The notes beneath the pieces are model-generated. The model was given only the letters and a program-made list of their open reading frames with translations. It was not told where the DNA came from and did not search any database. DNA of 34,023 nt from a virus. The position numbers and the translations under genes are program-made. Of this stretch, positions 21,790 to 30,289 are shown piece after piece. The DNA is taken from the IMG/VR virus record IMGVR_UViG_3300027733_000012, positions 1-34,023 of that record, one strand, 5' to 3'. The stretch's first letter is position 1. Every line of letters begins with the position of its first letter.

Positions 21790-22995
21790 ATGACCATGGA
21801 TGCAAAGCAGATGAGGCGCAAGCCTCTCGATGATGAGGGCGACATCGCCCGACCCGACCGCCTCGAGGCGCTTGCCATGCGTCGTCTCGTTGCAGCTCGT
21901 GGCTACTGGCTCTCTCCGATGCACGCGACCACGCCGGTGCCGAGGCTTGATGGCAAGGAGCTCAGCATCGACATTAGCCAGGCACACAGCACGGCACCGA
22001 TTGTGTCGAGGTTTGAGACGGGCAAGAACGTGCTCAACCGCATCGACAACCCGGGGCAGAAGCGCGGCAGCACGAGCAGCTACGACACACAGGTCAACCA
22101 GAGAGCTCTGGCTAGTCACGAGCGCCTGTCGTCGAGCGAGCGTGAGGTGATGGAACGCAGCAAAGAGGAGCGGCGCAAGACCGAGATTGAGGACAAGGCG
22201 CGCCGCATGCGTGAGATTGAGGTCGAACTGCTGCCCCAGCTCACCGAGGAGGACAAGGCGCGCAACCTTGCCAAGGCCAACCGCATCAAAGCCAAGGCAG
22301 CCAAGTACGAGGCCGAGCAGAAGCGGCTCAAGGACCTGCGAGACAAGGCTGTCGAGGCCAAGCGTGGCATGAGCCTAGCCGAGCGTGAGCAGGCAGACCT
22401 CAAGCGCAAGCGTGAGCAGTCTCAAGCGCGTCGTGCAGCCGAGAAGGCAAAGCGGCTTGCAGCTGCACCGCCTGCCCCTATCGTCGAGCCCAAGCCGCCT
22501 GCCAAGCGAGGGCGTCCAAAGGCCGCGCCTGTGGCTCTCAACCTCGAGCCGACCAAGGAGCTCATCTCGGCCGATGAGGAGGCGAGGGCAACCCCTCTGC
22601 ACATCATCCTCAAGCTCACGCTGCAAGACCGCATTGGCGCATGGCAGCGGTACTGCCGCAGCAGTGGCAAGCCGATAACGCCAGAGACGGAGGCTGCGCA
22701 GATGCTGCTGGTGGAGCAGACCCTGATGGACCACGTCAACCAAGACCCGGACTACCTCTACAAGTGGATGGAGAAGCGCATCATTCATGCCCGCTCGGCC
22801 GTCATCATCAAGCGAGAGAAGAGGCGGGGCAACATCGACGAGAGCAGCGCAGCCGAGGTCAGAGCCGCAATCAACCCCATGGCAGCCAAGCGCCAGGCTC
22901 TTGAGGCGATGACGCCAGAGGAGAAGGTGCAGCGCCGCAAGGAGATGAACAAGGTCTACAAGCTCAACCGTCGTGCGGCAGGTAAGGCGAACTGA
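21790..22995 (+). CDS. Large basic helical protein with AT-hook-like motif
   Basis: 401 residues, ATG 21790. Residues ~105-230 are a very long charged helix region (EERRKTEIEDKARRMREIEV, KRLKDLRDKAVEAKRGMSLA), then a Pro-rich stretch with PPAKRGRPKAAP, whose RGRP core is that of an AT-hook minor-groove binder. The C-terminal part (~280-401) is globular and helical with IGAWQRYCRSSGKPI and a Lys/Arg-rich end. A DNA-binding or nucleoid-type role is likely, perhaps in early takeover or genome organisation. The family is not recognised; the many Lys/Arg/Glu repeats could also give false similarity to unrelated coiled coils. Confidence 0.75.
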   Translation: MTMDAKQMRRKPLDDEGDIARPDRLEALAMRRLVAARGYWLSPMHATTPVPRLDGKELSIDISQAHSTAPIVSRFETGKNVLNRIDNPGQKRGSTSSYDTQVNQRALASHERLSSSEREVMERSKEERRKTEIEDKARRMREIEVELLPQLTEEDKARNLAKANRIKAKAAKYEAEQKRLKDLRDKAVEAKRGMSLAEREQADLKRKREQSQARRAAEKAKRLAAAPPAPIVEPKPPAKRGRPKAAPVALNLEPTKELISADEEARATPLHIILKLTLQDRIGAWQRYCRSSGKPITPETEAAQMLLVEQTLMDHVNQDPDYLYKWMEKRIIHARSAVIIKREKRRGNIDESSAAEVRAAINPMAAKRQALEAMTPEEKVQRRKEMNKVYKLNRRAAGKAN

Positions 22996-23276
22996 TGAGG
23001 CAGATGACACCAGAGCAGCGGGCTGATGCTATCGCTCGCATCACAGCCGTTGTAGAGGCCAAGCGCCTTGAGGATGATGCGGCTGCCGAGACGGTGGCTA
23101 AGGTTGCCGAGGTCAAGACAGAGGCACGTCGAGCAGCCTGCAAGGAGTACACCAAGCGGTGGCATGCCAAGTGCAAGGCCAAGCGGGAGGCAGACCCTGC
23201 CAAGCGTGAAGCCTACCTCGAGCAGCAGCGCATCAAGGACCGAGCCTACTACCACGCAAGGAAAGCCAGACAATGA
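22995..23276 (+). CDS. Small Lys/Arg/Ala-rich protein
   Basis: 93 residues, ATG 22995 in a TGATG overlap. It begins MRQMTPEQRADAIARITAVV. It is nearly all charged helix, with KEYTKRWHAKCKAKREADPAKREAYLEQQ-type repeats (in blocks), like the N-terminal domain of the protein at 19610. It is probably nucleic-acid binding or a partner of the preceding protein. No catalytic motif. Confidence 0.65.
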   Translation: MRQMTPEQRADAIARITAVVEAKRLEDDAAAETVAKVAEVKTEARRAACKEYTKRWHAKCKAKREADPAKREAYLEQQRIKDRAYYHARKARQ

Positions 23277-23722
23277 GCACCCCATCCTACAAGCGAGATG
23301 CGATTGAGTACCGGCGCGAGGTCATGGTGCGCACCGCAGCTGCATCGACTGGCTATGCCTGGTCGTTGGCCTCGCAGCCGTTTGCCGACTTCATCCTGAC
23401 CAAGCGAGGCACCAGTCGTGACCACTTCATCTTGGTGAAGGTCTACGAGTGCATGAGCCCGGGCACAGGCGACCTCTGCATCGACGCTGCCGAGTGGGCC
23501 GCTGGTACTGTAGCAGCTCGTGCCCTCGGCTGTGCCTTTGGTGTGCTGAGACGCACGCCTGACGGTGTGCAGATGATGGTTAACGGCATCGACAATGAGG
23601 GCCATAAGCCAGAGCTCGAGGTCGCCAACGGCTTTGTCGAGGTTCGCATCGCCACCGACTGGTTCGGTCCCAACGTGCAGCTGCCCAATGGTCAAACATG
23701 GCAGCACCTCAAGGCAGATTAG
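23273..23722 (+). CDS. Unknown protein, last gene of the early arm
   Basis: 149 residues, ATG 23273 in an ATGA overlap. A globular protein with mixed strands (FADFILTKRGTSRDHFILVKVY), cysteines at CMSPGTGDLC, and a helix (AAEWAAGTVAARALGCAFGVL). It ends 3 bases before the convergent inverted repeat. No family recognised. Confidence 0.7.
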   Translation: MSTPSYKRDAIEYRREVMVRTAAASTGYAWSLASQPFADFILTKRGTSRDHFILVKVYECMSPGTGDLCIDAAEWAAGTVAARALGCAFGVLRRTPDGVQMMVNGIDNEGHKPELEVANGFVEVRIATDWFGPNVQLPNGQTWQHLKAD

Positions 23723-23724
23723 GG

Positions 23725-23776
23725 TGGTGTGACCGGCCCCGTAAGGACCCGCATCCGTGAACAACCGGTCACACCA
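23725..23776. terminator. 12-bp perfect inverted repeat between convergent arms; probable bidirectional terminator
   Basis: TGGTGTGACCGG (23725-23736) and CCGGTCACACCA (23765-23776) pair perfectly around a 28-base loop. The early arm ends at 23722 and the lysis arm at 23782, so transcripts from both sides run into it. No U-tract follows on either strand, so if it terminates it would need a factor or act as an RNA end-protecting hairpin. A binding site (for packaging or a regulator) is the alternative. Confidence 0.6.
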
Positions 23777-23781
23777 TAAGT

Positions 23782-24180
23782 CTAAGCAGGCGGCTGCTCG
23801 GCAGGAGTCGCACCGCGCTCACCTACGCTGCTGGGACTGCGGCTGCCTGCGTCAAAGATGTTAGCCATGGCCGAGCCAAGGATGCCCGTCATGACCAGCA
23901 GGATGTCCTTGCTCATCTGGAAGTACGACACGCCGATACCGTCTGCATCGACGCTGCCGGGCACATACCAGTTCACGAGCGTGAGGATGCCAAGGAAGCC
24001 CATCAGCGCGGCAATGCCGAGGAAGATGAGGCGAAGGATGGAGAGCTTGCGGGCTGCCTTACGGTCGGCCGCAGCAATCTCAATGGCGATGCCCCGATTG
24101 AGGCGCGCCACCTCGGCCTCGGCAATCGCAGCACGAGCCAGAGCATCAGAGAGGGTGATAGAGGGGTCTTGCTCAATCAT
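23782..24180 (-). CDS. Putative holin with two transmembrane segments
   Basis: 132 residues, ATG 24180. A soluble helical N-terminus (ALARAAIAEAEVARLNRG) is followed by a strong hydrophobic helix ILRLIFLGIAALMGFLGIL (about residues 48-70) and a second one, DILLVMTGILGSAMANI (~90-108), then a polar Ser/Pro/Glu-rich tail. Two segments, small size and location beside the endolysin fit a class II holin that opens the inner membrane for lysis, but three membrane proteins occur here, and which one is the true holin cannot be told by sequence alone. Confidence 0.6.
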   Translation of the reverse strand: MIEQDPSITLSDALARAAIAEAEVARLNRGIAIEIAAADRKAARKLSILRLIFLGIAALMGFLGILTLVNWYVPGSVDADGIGVSYFQMSKDILLVMTGILGSAMANIFDAGSRSPSSVGERGATPAEQPPA

Positions 24181-24182
24181 GG

Positions 24183-24491
24183 CTACTCGTCCCAGTGATT
24201 GACTTGGTTCTCAAGTCGGCCAACGCGCCTGCCGAGGTCCTGGACATCGTCAGCCAGCCTGTTGAGGGTAGCCGCATCAGGCATCTCATCGAGGCGGCTG
24301 CGCATCTCCTTGACCTCGGCCCTCAGCTCCTTCCACTCTTCGCGCATCATGTTGAAGGCAAACGAGCCAAGCAGCAGGATGATGGTCGATGCAACAGAGC
24401 CAATGACGGTGATGACGCGCCATATGGTCGGCAGGCCCACCACGGCCTTGGCAGCGAGCGACTCTACCGAGCCGGTGCGCTCACTCGCCAT
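24183..24491 (-). CDS. Membrane-anchored coiled-coil protein of the lysis cassette
   Basis: 102 residues; ATG 24491 is chosen because the longer frame overlaps the preceding gene. One transmembrane helix, VITVIGSVASTIILLLGSFAF (residues ~24-44 by count, in parts), is followed by a long coiled coil (EEWKELRAEVKEMRSRLDEM and LADDVQDLGRRVGRLENQV). The layout resembles a spanin-like or holin-partner protein that spans the periplasm. No outer-membrane lipobox protein was found to pair with it, so a classical two-component spanin is not shown. Confidence 0.6.
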   Translation of the reverse strand: MASERTGSVESLAAKAVVGLPTIWRVITVIGSVASTIILLLGSFAFNMMREEWKELRAEVKEMRSRLDEMPDAATLNRLADDVQDLGRRVGRLENQVNHWDE

Positions 24492-24732
24492 TGGTGTCAA
24501 CCGAGGTCTTGGCTGCGTCGGCATCGAGAGCCCGCTCAACCTTGGTCTTGACCTCGACATTGCCAGCCGCAAGGGCCGAGGCACCACCAGCAAGGGCCAC
24601 CCACATCGGTATGGTCACCGCACCGATGCCGCCTGTGGCAGCTGTCACGACGACTGGCACGACAGTTCCGATGAGGCCACCGAACACGAGGCCCCAGTTG
24701 AGGCCACCTTTGCTGTTTGTGAGCTTGACCAC
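24481..24732 (-). CDS. Small membrane protein next to endolysin (GTG start)
   Basis: 83 residues from GTG 24732, with an excellent AGGAGG upstream overlapping the endolysin stop. Hydrophobic segments GLVFGGLIGTVVPVVVTAA and TIPMWVALAGGASALAAG (residues ~14-32 and ~42-59) suggest two membrane passes, followed by a polar tail. It could be the holin or an antiholin; the strong ribosome site contrasts with the weak ones of the next two genes. It overlaps the following gene by 11 bases. Confidence 0.6.
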   Translation of the reverse strand: MVKLTNSKGGLNWGLVFGGLIGTVVPVVVTAATGGIGAVTIPMWVALAGGASALAAGNVEVKTKVERALDADAAKTSVDTNGE

Positions 24733-24740
24733 GTTGCCTC

Positions 24741-25514
24741 CTAGACCGTTGCAGGGTCGAACCATCCGACCGTCTTGTTGATGATTTCAGCGTCCGACCA
24801 CTTGTGGGTCTTGCGATACACGCCGTCACCCTCGCGGCTGCCTGCTGCGTTAGTGTTACCCTCGATGGTGTGGAAGCCGACTGCATCGACGGCAACCACG
24901 ATGCCGGTGTGACCTTGGCACCAAGAGCCCTTGCGAGCTGCCGAGGCTGCCGCAGGGTCTTGAGCTCGTGACCAGATGTAGCCGGGCTTGACCTTGGTCT
25001 GATAGCCGGCATCGAGCGGCGTGACCTTGACGGCATTCTTGCCGCTCATCTGAAAGAGCGAGACGGCTGAGCCAGAGCACCACTTAGGCGGCTTGGCGAG
25101 TCCTCGGCTGGTCATGACGCACCAGCTCACAAAGGCAGCGCACCAGGGCGAGCCCTTGGTCATGCCGAGGCAGTGTAGGTACTTCTCGACATCGGGGCCT
25201 GCGTTCTTGCCGACCTCTCGCACGCCCTTATTGGCCTCGGCCGTGGCGGTAGCGATGAGAGCCAGAGCAGCCTCTGTGATGTTGATGGGCGCGGCAGGCG
25301 GTGCGGCAGGTGCAGGCGGTTCTCTGAGAGCAGCGAGCGTGCCGGGTCCGAGCTTGCCGTCGGCAGGCAGGCCATGCTGCGCTTGCAAGGTGCGCACCGC
25401 AGCGGCAAAAACGGGGTCAGAAGGGTTGAGCGTGCACAGCGGTAGAGGTAGGTCGGCAACCTGCCAGAGCACCCCTGCTTTGCTGCTGTTGTAGGCTACT
25501 GCTGCGTCGCTCAT
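24741..25514 (-). CDS. Endolysin: peptidoglycan-binding domain plus CHAP-type peptidase
   Basis: 257 residues, ATG 25514. An N-terminal peptidoglycan-binding repeat (AVRTLQAQHGLPADGKLGPGT, residues ~39-59, in outline) is followed by an Ala/Pro linker, then an NlpC/P60-CHAP-like catalytic domain: KGSPWCAAFVSWC with nucleophile Cys125, GHTGIVVAV with His202, and TIEGNTN with Glu218/Asn220. It has no signal peptide, so export needs a holin. It digests the cell wall at the end of infection. A cell-wall binding domain at the N-terminus is typical of phages of Gram-negative hosts, though not exclusive to them. Confidence 0.85.
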   Translation of the reverse strand: MSDAAVAYNSSKAGVLWQVADLPLPLCTLNPSDPVFAAAVRTLQAQHGLPADGKLGPGTLAALREPPAPAAPPAAPINITEAALALIATATAEANKGVREVGKNAGPDVEKYLHCLGMTKGSPWCAAFVSWCVMTSRGLAKPPKWCSGSAVSLFQMSGKNAVKVTPLDAGYQTKVKPGYIWSRAQDPAAASAARKGSWCQGHTGIVVAVDAVGFHTIEGNTNAAGSREGDGVYRKTHKWSDAEIINKTVGWFDPATV

Positions 25515-25517
25515 GGT

Positions 25518-25940
25518 TCAGTCCTTCTTGGGTCGGCCGCGCTTGGCCTTGGTGGCTACTGGTACAGACTCGAGCTTGGCAATGTCGGCAGCGAGCGCAG
25601 CCTTGGCAGCCATCTTGTCCTTGAGCCAGCCGGGCTGCTCGAGGTTGACCACCTTGCCAATCTGCACGTCCTTGGGCTGCTCCTCCTTGAACTCCCATTG
25701 AATGCCGCTCGAGCTCGGTGTCTCGATGACCTCAAGAGGCTTGCCGCTCACAGTGACCCGCTCACGCATCGAGGAGAGGATGGCCTCGAGGGCAGTGATG
25801 ACAGCTGGCTCATCAAAGTGCCGTGTGACCACCTCGATGTGCATGTTGCCCGGCGTCCTGACAACGATGCCGTCACGTGTCGGGTACGAGGTGCAGTGCT
25901 TGAGCTCAGAGAAGAGGCTGGCAAGTGAATGAATGCTCAT
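25518..25940 (-). CDS. Unknown protein with AT-hook-like C-terminus, between tail tip and lysis genes
   Basis: 140 residues, ATG 25940. A globular alpha/beta N-terminal part (HIEVVTRHFDEPAVITALEAIL) is followed by a Gln/Pro/Lys segment and a C-terminus KAKRGRPKKD, the AT-hook core. A DNA-binding ending on a gene inside the tail/lysis block is unexpected; it may be a regulator. Not recognised. Confidence 0.65.
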   Translation of the reverse strand: MSIHSLASLFSELKHCTSYPTRDGIVVRTPGNMHIEVVTRHFDEPAVITALEAILSSMRERVTVSGKPLEVIETPSSSGIQWEFKEEQPKDVQIGKVVNLEQPGWLKDKMAAKAALAADIAKLESVPVATKAKRGRPKKD

Positions 25941-25955
25941 GGTCTCGTGCGGGGG

Positions 25956-26417
25956 TTACGGGAGGTCGGCAGCCGTGAGAATCTGCTCTTGCATGTTGAT
26001 GCCGTAGATGGTCACTGGCGAGCCGGTGTTACTCTTTACCTCAACCGTGATGCCAAACCAAGTAGAAGGTGGAATGCCAGTAATTTGGTCGATGATGCAG
26101 CCCATTCCACCTGTGGTCAGGGCAGTTGTGCCGTAGGAGGTAATGACGCGCACATTGCAATCGTCAGAGGCCGTGACGCCAATCAGCATGATGCCATTGG
26201 CAGTAGGCAGCATCTTGGCCTGAAAGCCGTAGGCTACCTGGTACGAGGCCGAGGCCGTAGTCACTACCTTGGGCAGGCTGGCAATGAGGCGCCGGCGCGT
26301 GGCAAACACGAACCGGTCACGCAGGACCAAGCTCCTCATGCTCGATGCCTGTATCCAATCGCCTGCAATGAGGCCGACCGGTGCGGCTGGCTCAATGTCT
26401 GGTACAGCAAAAGACAT
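25956..26417 (-). CDS. Tail tip or tail-associated protein
   Basis: 153 residues, ATG 26417 sharing one base with the upstream stop (TAATG). Beta-rich (YQVAYGFQAKMLPTANGIMLI, in outline; FGITVEVKSNTGSPVTI), without membrane or enzyme motifs. It is the last of a TAATG-coupled series following the tail hub, so it is likely a small tail-tip or fibre-associated subunit. The assignment is positional. Confidence 0.55.
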   Translation of the reverse strand: MSFAVPDIEPAAPVGLIAGDWIQASSMRSLVLRDRFVFATRRRLIASLPKVVTTASASYQVAYGFQAKMLPTANGIMLIGVTASDDCNVRVITSYGTTALTTGGMGCIIDQITGIPPSTWFGITVEVKSNTGSPVTIYGINMQEQILTAADLP

Positions 26418-27823
26418 TATTGCACCTTGCAGTTGAAGGCATAGATGTAGAGGTCGGCCGTGGCCGTGATGGTGCCGTAGTAGACCGCATCGGTGGTACC
26501 GTTGCTGCCCTGTGCAATCTCAGTCGCCACATTGGGGCCCCATGCGAAGCGCACCGACAAACCTTTCGCTGCATCTTGTATGGGCATGGCATCGCGCATG
26601 CCCCAGAGCTGGTCACCTGCCAGCACGCCATTCATAAACATTGCAGTACCAGGTTGCGGGTTAACCGTGATTTGACCAGTGATGCGCGGCACTGGCATGT
26701 TTGTATGCGTGATGTCGTTGTCGACCGTGTTGCCTTGGAAGTCACGCACGCCAAAGGTGATGTCGGGCGCAGCGTCAGTTGCAGTGTAAGCCACCGCTCG
26801 GAAGCTGACCAGCAGCTGCTGCACCGACTTGTTGGTCTGGACAAAGAAGGCGAAGGTGGCCTCTTCGCCTGCCGGGAGCACGCATCCGAGGTAGCCGCCA
26901 GTGCTAAGCAGTGTGCCTGCGTTGGGCTGTAAATTAGCCATGGCCGGGTCAATCTGATTGCTGATGCGCTTTATACTTGTTGGCTGCTGATAGACATAAG
27001 GTGAACGCACCGAGCCAAACGCAGGCCAAGATGTCTCAACCGAGATGGAGAACAGCTCAAGTCGGCCGAGCTCGTAGAGGTTAGCATTGTTCTTGGGCGC
27101 GCCAGTCGTGTTGGTGGTCAAAATAGGAGGGGTAGTCTCCAGCTCAGGCCACACCACCAGCACACCATGCGGAGGCCGGTCAGCGTTGATGTTGTGCTTG
27201 AACGCGCACACTTGGTAATTGAGCAGCGCATCGGGTGAAGGTGCTGGGTTGCCCGCGCTTGGGTCAAACGAGATGAGATGGTACATCTCATAGTAGCCAG
27301 TGGCCAGCGTGAACGGATAGTTTGAGCCAAATGGCTCACAGAACACCTGATTGCCAACGCCTCCGACTACCTCGACGGTGCCGACTGGCTCCTCGCTCAC
27401 ATCGGACTGAAACGAGATGAGAAAAGCTCGCCGGCCGGTCAAGCCAGAGCTGGTAACCGCTATGTCAATCGAAGTCGGAGAGGCACTGCCTGGCACATCG
27501 CTGTCGACCTGCCAACCTGTGTCGATGTCTTGCACGTAGATTCTGCCACCGATGGCCGCATTGGTCGTGCGGTAGAACACCTTGACCACAAAGGTGATTG
27601 CGTTGTTGCCAACATCAACAACAATGATTGTGCCGCGCCTGTCTAAGGCCGAGGCCCACTTGACCTTGGCATCGCCTTCAGCAGTGGTCGGGTAGACAAA
27701 GGTGGCAAGCCTTGTCAGCTGCTTGTCATAGGTGTTTACATTGGCGGCTAGGCTCTTGCCCACAAAAGCCGAGAGCGGCTGGTCAGCAACAACCGTCGTA
27801 TCATCGAGCTTAACCCATTGCAT
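26417..27823 (-). CDS. Distal tail / receptor-binding region protein
   Basis: 468 residues, ATG 27823 directly abutting the upstream stop (TAAATG). Rich in beta strands, Thr, Asn, Gly and Pro, as in tail fibre or receptor-binding proteins. No collagen-like or chaperone segment is seen. Its place after the tail hub is where siphoviruses encode receptor-binding proteins, and no other fibre gene is present, so this or the neighbouring 153-residue protein is the best receptor-binding candidate. Confidence 0.55.
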   Translation of the reverse strand: MQWVKLDDTTVVADQPLSAFVGKSLAANVNTYDKQLTRLATFVYPTTAEGDAKVKWASALDRRGTIIVVDVGNNAITFVVKVFYRTTNAAIGGRIYVQDIDTGWQVDSDVPGSASPTSIDIAVTSSGLTGRRAFLISFQSDVSEEPVGTVEVVGGVGNQVFCEPFGSNYPFTLATGYYEMYHLISFDPSAGNPAPSPDALLNYQVCAFKHNINADRPPHGVLVVWPELETTPPILTTNTTGAPKNNANLYELGRLELFSISVETSWPAFGSVRSPYVYQQPTSIKRISNQIDPAMANLQPNAGTLLSTGGYLGCVLPAGEEATFAFFVQTNKSVQQLLVSFRAVAYTATDAAPDITFGVRDFQGNTVDNDITHTNMPVPRITGQITVNPQPGTAMFMNGVLAGDQLWGMRDAMPIQDAAKGLSVRFAWGPNVATEIAQGSNGTTDAVYYGTITATADLYIYAFNCKVQ

Positions 27824-30289
27824 TTATCGCACCCACTTTCTTGCGTTGTTGGTCGAGCCGTCCACCTGCGCAGCGTCGTCAGCTTGAAAGACATCATAAA
27901 TTGCGTTGATGTTGATTGAGCCAAAGTAGGATGCATCGGCAAGCACAATGATGTCACCAGGCACCGCATAGTACTCAAAGCCTGGCAGGTTGAGGTAGTT
28001 GCCAGAGACTCCTTTGAGCTGGCCCTGGTACTTGAAGGTACCGTACTGGTCGAGCAGCTGCACCTCGTACCATGAGCCATTTCGTTGGTACGTCAGCTCG
28101 AACGCATTTGCATCACAAGTGGGTTGGCCCGGCTGCGCATCATCAGGTCCAGCCGTAAAAACGTTCTCGCCCACCTGTATGAGGTCACCACCCGGCACAT
28201 CCTCCACAAGGGCCGAGCAGGACCAAACCGGTATCTTGTTATCCGGCGACACATAGCCCGGCAAGATGATGGTGTAGGCCGTTGTCGGTGTCTGCCACGA
28301 GCGCGCTGCCTTGAGCACATAGCCAGTCAAAGCCTGCACACCCAGCTCGCCCTCGCTGTTGACGAGGTAGTCGGAGGTCAGCGCCACCTCTTGGCCTACT
28401 ATGAGCTTAAGTTGTGAGTCACGCAGCGATAGGTCGACGCGAGCTGCGCTCTGGCTGTACCGCATGATGAGGCCAAAGGCGTTAGCCATCATTTGAGTGT
28501 TGCCCCACGACGGGTCATCAGGGTTAGCACCTTGACCAGAGAACCAGTGACCGATGGTCATCTCCTTGCCAAGGCCGCTCGATGCTAGGTCGATGTTGAG
28601 GTAGGGCACATCGTAGGTTACCACTTCAGGGCTAACCTGAGTGCAGTACTTAGCTGTGACGCGCATGAGGCAGAGGCCGCGCTCAAATGTCAGCTTGATG
28701 CTGGGGTCCGATAAGGCCGCGTCACTTACCAGGGCTGGCACCGCGCGAACGCCGGACCACGAGCCAAAGCAGAACTTGCCTTGGTCGTAGACCATGTAGG
28801 CGCCAAGGCGCTTGAGGATGCCGTCGAGCACATCAGCGACCGTCTTGGCCGACTCGTGTTCATAAGGTAGTACAACACGAGGAATGTTCCCCTGCGTAAG
28901 AATCAACTCAGTGTCAATCGTAACCACATCTGGCCTGACTAGATTTTTGGTCAGAGCGTTCAAGCTCGGCATGTCAATGATGTCACTAATGGCATCAATT
29001 GGGAATGGCAGCCATGCCGACTCATTGGGCGCGCGAGCCCCGAGGTAAAGAGTGAGGTCGGCTGAGTAAGAGCCCAGCAGCAGGTCTACAATGAGAGAGG
29101 GAAAGTCTACGGCTTCTAGGCAGTTCTCGCCCCGCATCGTGGCAGACTGTGGCGTCATTGTAGTAGAGTATAAAGGGGCCGCACGATTAAGGCCATTGAA
29201 CGTTGCATCAACCGAAATTATTGGTCCTTTGCTATTTACGTCGTAGTAACCTTTAACAAACGACATAGGATAAGACGTGGTTGTTGCAACATTGGTTCCC
29301 CAATCAAGCGTGATGTCATTATTGACAATAATGACATCTGGTCTTTCAGAGTCAAATGCCAGCGGAACACCAATGCCCCCGTTGTCTTTTTCACGCAGCT
29401 GCCACAGCTTTACTGCCGTTTCACCTGTTTTAGGCAGAATCGGATTGTAACGAGGCCCGTAGACACCGGCCTCCCATGGTGTGGTGGTATCCGGTCGCAG
29501 AACCACGCTGTTGGTTTCCGCGTTGTACACACTACCGGCATCCCGAATGGCGGAAACAGTGACTGGACCCCATGCCGGGATGAACGGGGCCTGCTTGAGG
29601 TAGGCCATCATGCTCGAGCAATCGACCTTGATGAGGTTCTGCTGCCCTGCCGAGGTGTCGTTGCTCACCTTGTTGACATAGCCTCGAAAGATGAGCTTCT
29701 CATCAGAGAGATTTGTCTCTGACGTTGTGATGACAACCGGCAGCTGCTCGCAGCCGCCAAGAGGGTTGCCGCCGTTGAGGTCGTAGACGATGGAGCCAAG
29801 AGGCTCGTTGCCGACACCCTGAGCCGTCATGCCAATTGGCACATTGGCGCAGCCCCACACACGAACACCTGTCAGCACAGGGCTGTTCGAGACTATCTTG
29901 AACACCGTGTTCTGCACGCGGTAGTAGGCGCTCACCGTGAACAGAGCAGGGTTAGGCACCGGTATCTCAACCGTGCCAGCAGCAGGCAACACATAGCCAA
30001 TAAGACGCACTGGCTGGTGCAAGGCTGCGTCATACACCTCACGCTTGCCTCGGCTCAACAACAAGCGACGGGTAGCTGGCGTCGACAGCACCGTGAAGCT
30101 CGTGGTGCTATCCGAACCCAGCGAGCCAAAAACCTGTATCTCGCTGCTGAGCTGGTCAGACAGAGACACCACCGTGCCAGGAACCAACGTTGAGAACCCC
30201 GCAATCTCCCGAGTTGTGAACACGGCAGGGTTTACTGAACTCGTGTCACCTAGCCCAAGTATCTTGATGGCTACAACGCGCTTGCTCAT
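27824..30289 (-). CDS. Tail hub / baseplate protein (tail tip J-like)
   Basis: 821 residues, ATG 30289 (TAATG overlap). The largest tail-tip protein, with beta-rich domains and KTVADVLDGILKRLGAYMVY near two-thirds, typical of hub proteins that assemble under the tube and may open the cell envelope. The segment coding for residues ~245-470 (about 28870-29560) is visibly more AT-rich than the rest (A/T third positions, TTTAC, TTATTG), suggesting a region acquired from another phage lineage. The frame is intact. Confidence 0.65.
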   Translation of the reverse strand: MSKRVVAIKILGLGDTSSVNPAVFTTREIAGFSTLVPGTVVSLSDQLSSEIQVFGSLGSDSTTSFTVLSTPATRRLLLSRGKREVYDAALHQPVRLIGYVLPAAGTVEIPVPNPALFTVSAYYRVQNTVFKIVSNSPVLTGVRVWGCANVPIGMTAQGVGNEPLGSIVYDLNGGNPLGGCEQLPVVITTSETNLSDEKLIFRGYVNKVSNDTSAGQQNLIKVDCSSMMAYLKQAPFIPAWGPVTVSAIRDAGSVYNAETNSVVLRPDTTTPWEAGVYGPRYNPILPKTGETAVKLWQLREKDNGGIGVPLAFDSERPDVIIVNNDITLDWGTNVATTTSYPMSFVKGYYDVNSKGPIISVDATFNGLNRAAPLYSTTMTPQSATMRGENCLEAVDFPSLIVDLLLGSYSADLTLYLGARAPNESAWLPFPIDAISDIIDMPSLNALTKNLVRPDVVTIDTELILTQGNIPRVVLPYEHESAKTVADVLDGILKRLGAYMVYDQGKFCFGSWSGVRAVPALVSDAALSDPSIKLTFERGLCLMRVTAKYCTQVSPEVVTYDVPYLNIDLASSGLGKEMTIGHWFSGQGANPDDPSWGNTQMMANAFGLIMRYSQSAARVDLSLRDSQLKLIVGQEVALTSDYLVNSEGELGVQALTGYVLKAARSWQTPTTAYTIILPGYVSPDNKIPVWSCSALVEDVPGGDLIQVGENVFTAGPDDAQPGQPTCDANAFELTYQRNGSWYEVQLLDQYGTFKYQGQLKGVSGNYLNLPGFEYYAVPGDIIVLADASYFGSININAIYDVFQADDAAQVDGSTNNARKWVR

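Noticed and set aside
23725-23776. Possible tRNA gene or attachment site at the inverted repeat
   Set aside because: The 28-base loop cannot fold into D, anticodon and T arms with the needed invariant bases, and no integrase is present to use an attachment site.
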